A DNA stretch of 44,913 bases, from NCBI RefSeq assembly GCF_913057115.1, contig NZ_CAJXNN010000028.1, forward strand, positions 1 through 44,913. Direction: 5' to 3'. Made by a program: the position numbers and the translations under genes. This document shows, piece after piece, positions 16,181 to 23,909 of the stretch. The DNA is from an uncultured Roseovarius sp. Lineage in GTDB: Bacteria > Pseudomonadota > Alphaproteobacteria > Rhodobacterales > Rhodobacteraceae. The notes below the pieces were generated by a model. That model searched no databases. It was given only the letters and a program-made list of their open reading frames with translations, and had not been told where the DNA came from. Each line of letters opens with the position of its first letter. Within the stretch, counting starts at the first letter, position 1.

Positions 16181-18328
16181 ATGAGCAATTCAGGCCGCAA
16201 GACACCGCGCCTCGTCGCGGACAAGCGCACACCGAAATCCAAGAAAAAGAAACCCGCGCCCAAGCGCCGCAAAACCCCTGCGCGGCGCAAACGCACGCCC
16301 TCGCGCAACCCGATTGTGCGCCTCCTGCGCGGTATCTTCGGTTGGACCTTCCGCATCCTCTGGGGCATCGGCTGGCGCGTGACCGCCGTCGTGGCCCTGG
16401 TCGTCGGCGTCGCTGTCGCCTATACCTACACCACCCTGCCGCCGGTGAATGAACTGCTTGATGGCCGCGCCCGCGGCTCGGTCACCCTGCTGGACCGTGA
16501 GGGCGAGGTTTACGCATGGCGCGGCGATACCTTTGGCGGCGTCGTCACCGCTGAAACCGTCAGCCCGCATTTGAAAAACGCCGTCATCGCCACCGAGGAC
16601 AAGCGCTTTTACATGCACCCGGGGCTTGACCCCATCGGCATCGCCAGCGCCATCCGCATCAACCTCAGCGAAGGGCGCGGGCCGCTCTCGGGCCACGGTG
16701 GCTCCACCCTCACCCAGCAAACCGCAAAACTGCTGTGCCTTGGCGTCGAATACGACAAATCCGAATGGGAATCCGAGGCCGACTACGTTGCCGACTGTCG
16801 CCGTGGCTCCCTTGCCCGCAAGGCCAAGGAAGCCATCTTTGCCATGGCGATGGAGGCGAAATACTCCAAACAGCAAATCCTCTCGATCTACCTCAACCGC
16901 GCCTATATGGGCGGCGGTGCCTATGGGGCCGAGGCCGCCGCACAACGCTATTTCGGCAAATCGGCGGGCAAACTCAGCCCACAGGAATCCGCCATGCTGG
17001 CCGGGCTTCTCACCGCGCCTACACGGCTTGCCCCCACCTCCAGCCTCAAACGCTCGCAGGATCGCGCCGCCACCGTGCTGCGCCTGATGAACGAACAGGG
17101 CTATCTTTCTGATACCGAAACCGCCGCCGCACAGGCCAACCCCGCCACCCTCTCCGAGGCGGCCCAAGCCCAGACCGGCGGCTATTTCGCCGATTGGGTG
17201 ATGGATTCCGGGCCCGAGTTCTTCACCCGCGACACCACCGAGGATGTGATCATCAAAACCACCCTCGACCAGCGCATGCAAACCGCCGCCGAAGAGGCCC
17301 TGAAATACATCTTCGAGAACAAGGTGCGCGAAGGCTCCGAGGCGCAGGCCGCCATTGTGGTCATGTCCGCCGATGGCGCGGTGCGCGCCATGGTGGGCGG
17401 GCGCCAAAGCAAGGTCACCGGCGCCTTCAACCGCGCAACCATGGCCCGCCGCCAAACCGGTTCGGCCTTCAAACCCTTTGTCTATGCCACGGCGCTGGAA
17501 CTGGGCTACACCCATGACGCCACTGTGGTCGATGAACCCTACTGCCTCGACATTCCCGGCTCGGGCCGCTGGTGCCCGGAAAACTACACCCGCAAACATT
17601 ATGGCCGCGTCACGCTGGCCCGCGCCCTGCGCGACTCGCTCAACATCCCCGCCGTGAAGGTCTCCGAAAGCGTGGGCCGCGATCTTGTCCGCAAGGTGGC
17701 CAGCGATTTCGGCATCGAAAGCGATCTGGCCGATGGCCCGGCGTTGGCCCTCGGTGCCTCGGAAAGCACGCTTCTGGAAATGACCGGGGCCTATGCCGGT
17801 ATTCTCAACGGCGGCTCTTCGGTCACACCCTATGGCTTGGTCGAACTCAAACTGCTGGGTGACGACGCGCCGCTCATGGGCACCGGCGGCGGCATCGGCG
17901 AGCGCGTGATCCGTGAGGAAGCGGCGCGCGAGTTGATCTACATGATGCACCAGGTTGTCCACGGCGGCACCGGCGGGCGCGCCCAATTGCCCGACCGCGA
18001 GGCGGCGGGCAAAACCGGCACCACCCAAGCCGCCCGCGATGCGTGGTTCCTTGGCTTCACCGCCGACTACGTGGCCGGGGTCTGGATGGGCTATGACGAC
18101 AACACGCCCCTGACGGGCGTGACGGGCGGCGGCCTTCCCGCCGAGATCTGGCACGAAACCATGGTCCGGGTGCACGAGGGGATCGACCCCAAACCCCTGC
18201 CAATGATCCGCCCGCAACCCAAACCGCAGGTCCAGCAAGAACCGCTCCGCCGCCAACAACGCCGCACGCAGCCCAACCGGGGCAACCCGATCGAAAACAT
18301 CCTGCGCGGTATCCTGGGAATAGATTGA
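16181..18328 (+). CDS. Penicillin-binding protein 1A family (bifunctional)
   Basis: A class A PBP that polymerises glycan strands and cross-links peptides in the periplasm. The 715-residue protein has a basic cytoplasmic N-terminus (runs of Lys/Arg to residue 50) and one transmembrane helix at about 66-84. The GT51 transglycosylase domain has E139 in ATEDKRFYMHPG and GGSTLTQQTAK. The transpeptidase domain has S-x-x-K SAFK at 428-431, S-x-N SLN at 486-488 and KTG at 611-613. The Gln/Arg/Pro-rich tail is typical of alphaproteobacteria. The ATG at 16181 has AGGA upstream; a TTG 21 bases earlier is rejected. Usually called mrcA- or pbpC-like; subtype not decided. Confidence 0.94.
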   Translation: MSNSGRKTPRLVADKRTPKSKKKKPAPKRRKTPARRKRTPSRNPIVRLLRGIFGWTFRILWGIGWRVTAVVALVVGVAVAYTYTTLPPVNELLDGRARGSVTLLDREGEVYAWRGDTFGGVVTAETVSPHLKNAVIATEDKRFYMHPGLDPIGIASAIRINLSEGRGPLSGHGGSTLTQQTAKLLCLGVEYDKSEWESEADYVADCRRGSLARKAKEAIFAMAMEAKYSKQQILSIYLNRAYMGGGAYGAEAAAQRYFGKSAGKLSPQESAMLAGLLTAPTRLAPTSSLKRSQDRAATVLRLMNEQGYLSDTETAAAQANPATLSEAAQAQTGGYFADWVMDSGPEFFTRDTTEDVIIKTTLDQRMQTAAEEALKYIFENKVREGSEAQAAIVVMSADGAVRAMVGGRQSKVTGAFNRATMARRQTGSAFKPFVYATALELGYTHDATVVDEPYCLDIPGSGRWCPENYTRKHYGRVTLARALRDSLNIPAVKVSESVGRDLVRKVASDFGIESDLADGPALALGASESTLLEMTGAYAGILNGGSSVTPYGLVELKLLGDDAPLMGTGGGIGERVIREEAARELIYMMHQVVHGGTGGRAQLPDREAAGKTGTTQAARDAWFLGFTADYVAGVWMGYDDNTPLTGVTGGGLPAEIWHETMVRVHEGIDPKPLPMIRPQPKPQVQQEPLRRQQRRTQPNRGNPIENILRGILGID

Positions 18329-18384
18329 GGCCCGCGGTTTGGGGGTGGTTGCGGGATGAAGCGATTGTTGGACGGTAGCAAGAA

Positions 18385-18512
18385 GGGCCGCGCCCGACCC
18401 TGGGAGGGCTTCACAACCGCAATTCTCAACGTGACCTCATCACTCTTAAACCTGTGGTTCGGTGCATACCGCCACCCATGCGCCCTCCCGGGGGGAGGGT
18501 CGGGCGCGGCCC
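18385..18512. repeat. Long imperfect inverted repeat, MITE-like
   Basis: The left arm (18385-18409: GGGCCGCGCCCGACCCT then GGGAGGGC) is matched in reverse complement by the right arm. The right arm is GCCCTCCC (18482-18489) and AGGGTCGGGCGCGGCCC (18496-18512). All 25 bases match except that six extra G residues are inserted in the right arm. The loop is 72 bases with no evident gene. GCAAG occurs just outside both arms (18378-18382, 18516-18520), which could be a target duplication but is short enough to be chance. It dominates the 394-base gap between the PBP gene and phhB. Confidence 0.6.
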
Positions 18513-18526
18513 GGGGCAAGCCCGGG
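18510..18526. repeat. CCCGGG-GCAAG-CCCGGG hairpin
   Basis: A compact 6-bp hairpin with a 5-base loop. The same CCCGGG-NCAAG-CCCGGG element recurs at 23285-23301. It abuts the right arm of the long inverted repeat. Confidence 0.55.
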
Positions 18527-18636
18527 CGAAACGGTGAATGAATGTCGAGAAAAGCCTCCCAGCCCCCATTTTCCGCACCGCAGAACCGTGTTGCATCCAC
18601 AGCCCAGAATATCGCCCCCTCACCGCAACTGCCCCA

Positions 18637-18722
18637 GTTTCGTACGACTCGTACGGTCCACAAAAAAGCCCCCCGAAGTTTCGTACGAAACCGGGGGGTC
18701 ATGCGTACGACTCGTACGAAAA
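18637..18722. repeat. CGTACG palindrome cluster
   Basis: The 15-base palindrome CGTACGACTCGTACG occurs twice (18641-18655 and 18704-18718). The two copies flank the 14-base palindrome GTTTCGTACGAAAC (18678-18691). CGTACG is thus present five times in 78 bases. The last copy touches the phhB stop codon. The 14-mer recurs exactly at 36909-36922. Confidence 0.75.
18662..18698 (-). terminator. Terminator of the phhB operon
   Basis: On the minus strand CCCCCCG pairs with CGGGGGG around the palindrome GTTTCGTACGAAAC and is followed by six T residues after a C. It lies 25 bases beyond the phhB stop. Confidence 0.85.
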
Positions 18723-19025
18723 TCAGTCGCCCGAATACAGCACGTCCATCTTGCGCGCCAGTTTCACGTCCAGCGAACTCAGGCCGCCCACGTCATGCGT
18801 GCTCAGCGTGACCTCCAAGGTCTTGTAAACATTGAACCATTCGGGGTGGTGGTTCCATTTCTCGGCCCAGATCGCCACCCGCGTCATATAGCCAAAGGCA
18901 TCCACGAAGTTCTTGAATTCAAAGGTTTTTTTGATAGCGTCACGCCCCTCGACCATCTCCCAGCCGTCATTTAACAGCGGTTCAAGCGTGGTTTCCCGTG
19001 CGGTGTCGCTCAGTTTCTCGGTCAT
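18723..19025 (-). CDS. phhB: Pterin-4a-carbinolamine dehydratase
   Basis: Dehydrates 4a-hydroxytetrahydrobiopterin and so recycles the pterin cofactor of aromatic amino acid hydroxylases; related proteins also act in molybdopterin or pterin chemistry. The 100-residue protein contains [19 protein letters not shown] and the signature [19 protein letters not shown], then [21 protein letters not shown]. Its ATG overlaps the stop of the upstream acyltransferase gene by four bases (ATGA). No phenylalanine hydroxylase gene is in the window. Confidence 0.94.
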   Translation of the reverse strand: MTEKLSDTARETTLEPLLNDGWEMVEGRDAIKKTFEFKNFVDAFGYMTRVAIWAEKWNHHPEWFNVYKTLEVTLSTHDVGGLSSLDVKLARKMDVLYSGD

Positions 19026-20209
19026 TGGTGGTCCTCCATGTCCGTTTTCTTGAATGGGCCGAATTTCGTAAGAATTTCAATGTCTTCCTCAACAGCGGCC
19101 CGCTCTGCCTCAAGGTATTGCGCGACCGCCTCGGCAAAGCCCGCATCGCGCATCCAGTGCAGCGAATGGGTGCTCACCGGCAAATACCCGCGTGCCAGTT
19201 TGTGTTCCCCCTGCGCCCCGGCCTCCACCGTGGCCAACCCCTGCGCAATCGAAAAATCCATTGCCTGATAATAACATAGCTCGAAATGCAGGCAGGGGTG
19301 GTGCTCGATGCAACCCCAGTATCGCCCATAAAGCGCATCACGTCCAATCAGGTTCATCGCCCCGGCAATGCACTGCCCATCGCGTTCGGCCAGCACCAAA
19401 AGGATGTCATCGCGCAAGGTTTCATGAGCGATTTCAAAGAATTGCCGGGTGAGGTAGGGCATCCCCCACTTTCGCGCGCCGGTGTCTTGATAGAACTCCC
19501 AAATCGAATCCCAGTGATGCGGTTGGATGGCATCGCCGGTCAACTGCTTGATTTCCCCGCCAAATTCCTGCGCCTGCCTGCGCTCTTTGCGGATCGTTTT
19601 GCGCTTGCGCGAACTCAGATCGGCCAGAAAATCGTCAAAACCCTGGTAGTCGCGATTTTCCCAATGATACTGCTGACTGGCCCGCGCCATCATCCCCATC
19701 TGCGCGCCGGCCTCGGCCTCTTCGCCGGTGCAAAATGTTACGTGAACCGAGGAAAGCCCATTGTTTTCCGCCACTTGCACCGCCCCTTGGATCAACCCCG
19801 CGCGGCCCGCGCCCTCATGCCCCGGCTTCACCAAGAACCGCCGCCCAGTGACCGGCGTGAAGGGAACCGCGATTTGCAATTTGGGATAATACCGCCCGCC
19901 TGCGCGCTCATAGGCATGCGCCCAGTTGTGATCGAAGATATATTCACCCTGACTATGGGACTTCAGGTAAAGCGGCGCACAGGCGATCACCTCGCCGCCC
20001 ATCTCCACCATCATGTAATGCGGGGTCCAACCCGTCCCGGTGCCGACCGAGCGGCTGTCTTCCAAGGCCTTCAGAAACCGGTAGGTGGTGAACGGATCAT
20101 GAGGCCGCCCACCGTTCCCCGCCTCAGGGCAGGCGCAAGCATCCCAATCCGCCGCGCCGATGCGCGACAGGCTCTCGTGCAGGGTTATGGAAAGCTCTTG
20201 TTCGGCCAT
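19022..20209 (-). CDS. COG3146/DUF482 predicted N-acyltransferase
   Basis: The 395-residue protein has a double-GNAT (FemAB-like) fold. It matches the COG3146 family: [15 protein letters not shown] near the start, then [39 protein letters not shown]. Later come [29 protein letters not shown] and [18 protein letters not shown], then [13 protein letters not shown]. The exact substrate is not established for the family. The ATG at 20209 lacks a good ribosome binding site. It overlaps phhB by four bases and lies 30 bases after the phosphodiesterase gene, in a leftward operon of four. Confidence 0.9.
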   Translation of the reverse strand: MAEQELSITLHESLSRIGAADWDACACPEAGNGGRPHDPFTTYRFLKALEDSRSVGTGTGWTPHYMMVEMGGEVIACAPLYLKSHSQGEYIFDHNWAHAYERAGGRYYPKLQIAVPFTPVTGRRFLVKPGHEGAGRAGLIQGAVQVAENNGLSSVHVTFCTGEEAEAGAQMGMMARASQQYHWENRDYQGFDDFLADLSSRKRKTIRKERRQAQEFGGEIKQLTGDAIQPHHWDSIWEFYQDTGARKWGMPYLTRQFFEIAHETLRDDILLVLAERDGQCIAGAMNLIGRDALYGRYWGCIEHHPCLHFELCYYQAMDFSIAQGLATVEAGAQGEHKLARGYLPVSTHSLHWMRDAGFAEAVAQYLEAERAAVEEDIEILTKFGPFKKTDMEDHQ

Positions 20210-20239
20210 GCGGCTAAGGTGTGGCCTCCAGCCACGGAA

Positions 20240-21010
20240 TCAAGCCGGAAATTCAGGCAGATAGCCTTCGAAGGTTATATTGCAGGCAACACGGCGCGCG
20301 GCCTGTTCCTGTGCCTGTGATTTCACCGTCCAGCATAGAATATCCGCGCCTTGCGCCTTCAATGCGGCCACACGTGGACTATCCAGATCATTCACGTCGT
20401 GGCTAATAAAGGACGCGCCCACCCGCATATAGTCCGGGATCGTGCGCAGCCGGTCGCGCACCTGCGGTTTCAAAAGCGGCCAATTCTCAGGGCTAAAGGC
20501 CGCCGTGGTCAGGCCGCGCGGCACATCCGCGGCCAGTGCCGCCAGTCGCGCCACCATTTCGGGGTTGAACGACATCACGGCGACCGGCCCGGCATAGCCT
20601 TGCAACTCGTTGACCACCGCGGCCTCCAACTGGCCATCGGTTGGGCCCATTTGGCCATGCTGATCCTTCAACTCGATCAACAAAGGCACCGTTCCACTGA
20701 CCAACTTCAGCACCTCGCCAAGCGTCGGAATGCCCTCATCGCCGCCCAGCAATGCGACCTGCCCAAGATCCTCGGCCTGACGCTGCTGAATCGCCCCGTG
20801 CTGCCCGGTCAGCCGTTTCAGATCGTAGTCGTGAAACACCATCGCACAGCCGTCTTTCGATGGCTGCACGTCAATCTCGACCCCGTATCCCTTTGATAGC
20901 GCGGCCTTGACCGCCGCGCGCGAGTTCTCAACCCGCCCCGCAGCCTTGTCGTGCAAGGCCCGGTGCGCCATGGGGATACGCCGAAAGGCGTCGGGCAGGG
21001 GGCGGGTCAT
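20240..21010 (-). CDS. ugpQ: Glycerophosphodiester phosphodiesterase
   Basis: Hydrolyses glycerophosphodiesters to glycerol 3-phosphate and an alcohol. The 256-residue TIM-barrel protein has catalytic HR at residues 16-17 (AHRALHD) and the metal ligands in VEIDVQPSKDG (E45, D47). The second catalytic histidine H60 is in MVFHDYDLKRLTG. IPTLGEVL and LIELKDQ follow as usual. There is no signal peptide, so it is cytoplasmic. The ATG overlaps the ridA stop by four bases. ugpQ is a family-level name; no ugp transporter genes are nearby. Confidence 0.92.
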   Translation of the reverse strand: MTRPLPDAFRRIPMAHRALHDKAAGRVENSRAAVKAALSKGYGVEIDVQPSKDGCAMVFHDYDLKRLTGQHGAIQQRQAEDLGQVALLGGDEGIPTLGEVLKLVSGTVPLLIELKDQHGQMGPTDGQLEAAVVNELQGYAGPVAVMSFNPEMVARLAALAADVPRGLTTAAFSPENWPLLKPQVRDRLRTIPDYMRVGASFISHDVNDLDSPRVAALKAQGADILCWTVKSQAQEQAARRVACNITFEGYLPEFPA

Positions 21011-21468
21011 CCGATCTGAAAAATCCCTTCGATCTCGACCGCGACGCCAAAAGGAAGGGCCGCCGCAGAGACCGCCGAGCGCGAATGCTTGCCTGCATCG
21101 CCAAGCGCCTCGCCGATGAAATCCGAGGCCCCGTTCACCACATGCGGCTGCTCGCCAAAATCAGCGGTCGAATTCACGAAGCCGGTCAGCTTCACCACCC
21201 GCTTGAGCCGGTCCAGATCCCCACCGCAGGCTGCTTTCACCTGCGCCAGAAGCGCAATCGCGCAAACCTTGGCCGCTTCCGCTCCCTGCGCGGTTTCCAT
21301 ATCATCGCCCAGCTTCCCAGTGATCAGTGTATCGCCATCCTTGGAAATCTGGCCCGAGACATACAGCATGTCGCCCACCTGCACGTAAGGCACGTAATTC
21401 GCCGCCGGGGCCGGGGCGTCGGGCAGGGTTACACCCATTTCGGCCAGTTTCGCTTCGTACTTTCCCAT
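21007..21468 (-). CDS. RidA/YjgF family protein
   Basis: The 153-residue protein belongs to the longer RidA subgroup (YjgF/YER057c). It has YVPYVQVGDMLYVSGQIS, QGAEAAKVCAIALLAQVKAACGG, then VVKLTGFVNSTADFGEQPHVVNGASDFIGEALGDAGKHSRSA broken by the usual loop, and a VAVEIEGIFQ ending. Classical RidA hydrolyses 2-aminoacrylate using an Arg in this last region (here the HSRSAV segment). Activity in this subgroup is less certain. GGAGG precedes the ATG. It is the first gene of the four-gene leftward operon. Confidence 0.9.
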   Translation of the reverse strand: MGKYEAKLAEMGVTLPDAPAPAANYVPYVQVGDMLYVSGQISKDGDTLITGKLGDDMETAQGAEAAKVCAIALLAQVKAACGGDLDRLKRVVKLTGFVNSTADFGEQPHVVNGASDFIGEALGDAGKHSRSAVSAAALPFGVAVEIEGIFQIG

Positions 21469-21563
21469 GATCCGTCCTCCCTCATGGATTGCGTTGCGCG
21501 GACGCTAGCGCCCCGCCCGCGCAAACGAAACCCAAAACGCGGTCAGTTTTGGCGGTTTTGCGG

Positions 21564-21705
21564 CTATTCTCGGAACGCCCATGCGAAACAACAAAAAAAT
21601 GGGCTCCAGCAGATAGGCGATCGACCCTTGTGCTTGGGTGCGGATGAAGGCGTCCACCGGCATGCCGGACAGCACGGCGTTCACCTTTGACGGCGCGCTG
21701 CGCAC
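21564..21705 (-). pseudogene. C-terminal remnant of a HlyD-family secretion adaptor
   Basis: The minus-strand frame from 21705 reads VNAVLSGMPVDAFIRTQ then AQGSIAYLLEPIFLLFRM. This is the characteristic end of type I secretion membrane-fusion proteins (GMPVEAFI-x-T ... SYL-x-PL...). These proteins normally end in a RAFRE-type motif. Here the frame breaks at 21579, and one base over it reads AFRE followed by TAG (21566-21564). So only about 45 codons survive and one base is inserted near the end. No upstream half and no ABC transporter gene are present. Family recognition is by eye. Confidence 0.65.
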
Positions 21706-21822
21706 AATGCCTGTGCCTGATCTGCCACAGACAGGCGCTTGTCTATCCCGTGCTTCTGGGCAATGTTTTGTGATAGTCTATGTAGAACGTCTGCACATCA
21801 ATTTCGGGACCGGTTGCTGCCA

Positions 21823-22599
21823 ATGTTTCTTGCTTCGTTTGTTTCAGGCCTTCGCGGCCTTGCAGCCATCGCGTGTTTTGGCGTTTTGGCGGCCTGCGCC
21901 AACCCCGGGCCCTCGCACCCGGCGGGTGAGCCATTCGATCCCTACGAAGCGCAGAATCGCAAGGTGCATGAATTCAACCGAAGCCTTGACCGCGCCATTA
22001 TCCGTCCCGCGGGGCGCGGCTACAGCAACTTTTTGCCGGATGACATCGAAACGGTTATCGGGCGGTTCGCTTTCAACCTGTCGATCCCCGGTGCCATCGT
22101 GAACAACGTGCTGCAAGGCAACGGACGTGGCGCAAGTCAGGATCTCTATCGCTTCGCGATCAATTCAACCGTCGGACTGGGAGGTTTCTTCGATCCGGCC
22201 AGCGAAATGGGCATGCCCGCCCCGACCGATGCCGATTTTGGCCAAACGCTGCATGTCTGGGGCGCGCGTGAGGGGGCCTATGTCGAACTGCCGCTCCTTG
22301 GGCCGTCCACCGAACGCGATACATGGGGCAAGGTGGTCGATGTTTTCACCAACCCGCTGACCTATGTTATCGACGACCCCGAGAACTACTACGGCACTGC
22401 GGCATCGGTTTCATCGCGACTGAGCGACCGCGGTCGGTATTCCGATACAATCGATTCCATACTCTACGAAAGCGCCGATAGCTATGCGCAGGCGCGATCA
22501 CTTTATCTTCAAAATCGCCGATTTGAACTGGGCGGCACTGGCGGGGAAAGCTATGTCGACCCATATGATGACCCGTATGAGGACCCTTATGAAAACTGA
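21823..22599 (+). CDS. mlaA: MlaA outer-membrane lipoprotein
   Basis: Removes mislocalised phospholipids from the outer membrane outer leaflet (retrograde Mla pathway). The 258-residue protein has a signal ending in the lipobox LAAC at residues 22-25. DPYEAQNRKVHEFNRSLDRAI begins the mature part. NVLQGNGRGASQDLYRFAINSTVGLGGFFDPA and DFGQTLHVWG are family signatures, and ELPLLGPSTERD and YVIDDPENYY also fit. A repeated DPY-DDPYEDPYE acidic end is unusual. The start at 21823 has a weak ribosome binding site but gives a proper lipoprotein signal. It overlaps mlaC by 11 bases. Confidence 0.93.
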   Translation: MFLASFVSGLRGLAAIACFGVLAACANPGPSHPAGEPFDPYEAQNRKVHEFNRSLDRAIIRPAGRGYSNFLPDDIETVIGRFAFNLSIPGAIVNNVLQGNGRGASQDLYRFAINSTVGLGGFFDPASEMGMPAPTDADFGQTLHVWGAREGAYVELPLLGPSTERDTWGKVVDVFTNPLTYVIDDPENYYGTAASVSSRLSDRGRYSDTIDSILYESADSYAQARSLYLQNRRFELGGTGGESYVDPYDDPYEDPYEN

Positions 22600-23194
22600 T
22601 TTCTCGCGCAGACAATTGATTGCCGCAGGGGCTGCCGCAGCCGCTTTGGGGACGACGCCGACCCTGTCTTTCGCCCTCACCGATTCATCGGCCAAGGCTT
22701 TGGTCGACCGCATCGTGAAGGAAATCAACCGCGTCATTGCATCCGGCAAACCCGTCTCCTCGATGATTCGCGATTTCGAGAGCATCTTTGCGCGCTACGC
22801 CGATGTGAATATCATCGCGCGCTCAACGCTGGGCGCGGATTCGCGCCGCGCCACGGCCGCGCAAATGCGCGCCTTCACCGATGCCTTCCGCAGCTATATC
22901 GCGCGCAAATACGGCAAGCGTTTCAATGAATTCGTCGGCGGCAAGATCGAGGTCAAAGGCGTGCGCCGCGTGAAATCCTGGCACGAGGTCCGCTCCACCG
23001 TCTACCTACGCGGTGAATCGCCCTTCGAAGTGCTGTTCCTCGTGTCCGACCGCTCGGGCAAGGACCTGTTTTTTGACATGGTGATCGAAGGCGTCAGCCT
23101 GCGCCTGACCGAACGCACCGAGATCGGGGCCATGCTGGACCGCCGCCAAGGAAACATCGACGCGATGATCCAAGATCTGCGCAAGGCCGGCTGA
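22589..23194 (+). CDS. mlaC: MlaC phospholipid-binding periplasmic protein
   Basis: Carries phospholipids between MlaA and the inner-membrane MlaFEDB transporter. The 201-residue protein has a twin-arginine-like signal FSRRQLIAAGAAAAALG (residues 5-21), where Sec signals are more usual. The MlaC/Ttg2D domain includes IIARSTLGADSRRATAAQMRAFTDAFRSYI and YGKRFNEFVG. FFDMVIEGVSL and a final RQGNIDAMIQDLRKAG follow. The ATG at 22589 has GAGGA 6 bases upstream, inside mlaA. No mlaFED genes are in the window. Confidence 0.92.
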   Translation: MKTDFSRRQLIAAGAAAAALGTTPTLSFALTDSSAKALVDRIVKEINRVIASGKPVSSMIRDFESIFARYADVNIIARSTLGADSRRATAAQMRAFTDAFRSYIARKYGKRFNEFVGGKIEVKGVRRVKSWHEVRSTVYLRGESPFEVLFLVSDRSGKDLFFDMVIEGVSLRLTERTEIGAMLDRRQGNIDAMIQDLRKAG

Positions 23195-23213
23195 CCCAAG
23201 CGATGGTTCACGA

Positions 23214-23247
23214 AAAAGCCCCGGTCGCGCCAAAGACCGGGGCTTTT
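23214..23247 (+). terminator. Terminator of mlaA-mlaC
   Basis: The stem AAAAGCCCCGGTC (23214-23226) pairs perfectly with GACCGGGGCTTTT (23235-23247) across an 8-base loop, starting 19 bases after the mlaC stop. The symmetric A/T flanks allow it to act in both directions. Confidence 0.9.
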
Positions 23248-23284
23248 CGCTTTTGAATTCAGGTGCGGCGCAAACCCGTCGCAC

Positions 23285-23301
23285 CCCGGGTCAAGCCCGG
23301 G
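23285..23301. repeat. CCCGGG-TCAAG-CCCGGG hairpin
   Basis: Same compact hairpin as at 18510-18526, with one base changed in the loop. It sits between convergent mlaC and the peroxiredoxin gene. Short CCGGGTCAAGCCCGG elements are common between genes in alphaproteobacteria. Confidence 0.55.
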
Positions 23302-23331
23302 ACAGGGCCTCGCAGGCAAGCTCGGCTCGTC

Positions 23332-23820
23332 TTATACCGCCTCAAGCAGCGCCTCACCCGCCGACACCTCGCAGGCACCGGGGTTTTCTTCCTCGTGCAG
23401 AGCGGCCACCACGCCATCTTCGACCACCATGGCATAGCGCTTGGAGCGGGCAATCAGCCCCACCGGCGGCGCGGTGAAATCCATTCCAATCGCCTTCGTG
23501 AAAGCCGATTCGGGATCGCCCAGCATGGTGATCCCGGCGGCAGCGGCCCCTGTGGCCTCACCCCAAGCGCCCATCACGAAGGGATCGTTGACCGAGACAC
23601 AGATGACCTCATCCACGCCCTTGGCATCGAATTGATCCTTGGTGCGGATGAAACTCGGCACATGCGCCGAATGACACGTCGGCGTATAGGCCCCCGGCAC
23701 GGCGAAAATTACCACCTTGCGGCCCTTCACCTTATCGGCCAGTGCCACCTCTTCTGGCCCCTCGGCCCCCATCTGAACCAATGTCGCGTCGGGAAGTTTG
23801 TCGCCTTTTGAAATGCTCAT
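23332..23820 (-). CDS. Peroxiredoxin, Prx5/hybrid type
   Basis: Reduces hydrogen peroxide and alkyl hydroperoxides. The 162-residue protein has VVIFAVPGAYTPTCHSAHVPSF with peroxidatic Cys49. CVSVNDPFVMGAWGEATG is the Prx5 signature. A candidate resolving Cys150 in NPGACEVSAG is placed as in PRDX5-type enzymes. A third Cys is at 74. GGGAG precedes the ATG. It is divergent from the reductase gene, with an 89-base shared promoter region. Confidence 0.94.
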   Translation of the reverse strand: MSISKGDKLPDATLVQMGAEGPEEVALADKVKGRKVVIFAVPGAYTPTCHSAHVPSFIRTKDQFDAKGVDEVICVSVNDPFVMGAWGEATGAAAAGITMLGDPESAFTKAIGMDFTAPPVGLIARSKRYAMVVEDGVVAALHEEENPGACEVSAGEALLEAV

Positions 23821-23840
23821 TGTCGCTCCCTGTCTATCAA

Positions 23841-23868
23841 TTGCGTTTCCAGTATGGGTAGATATAGG
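23841..23868 (+). promoter_or_regulatory. Candidate sigma-70 promoter of the FAD reductase gene
   Basis: TTGCGT (23841-23846), a 16-base spacer and TATAGG (23863-23868) lie 41 bases before the ATG at 23910. It is the best promoter-like pair in the peroxiredoxin/reductase divergent region. Confidence 0.45.
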
Positions 23869-23909
23869 GACACCTAAAGGGTGTGACCATGAAAAAGGAA
23901 GGGAACAGG

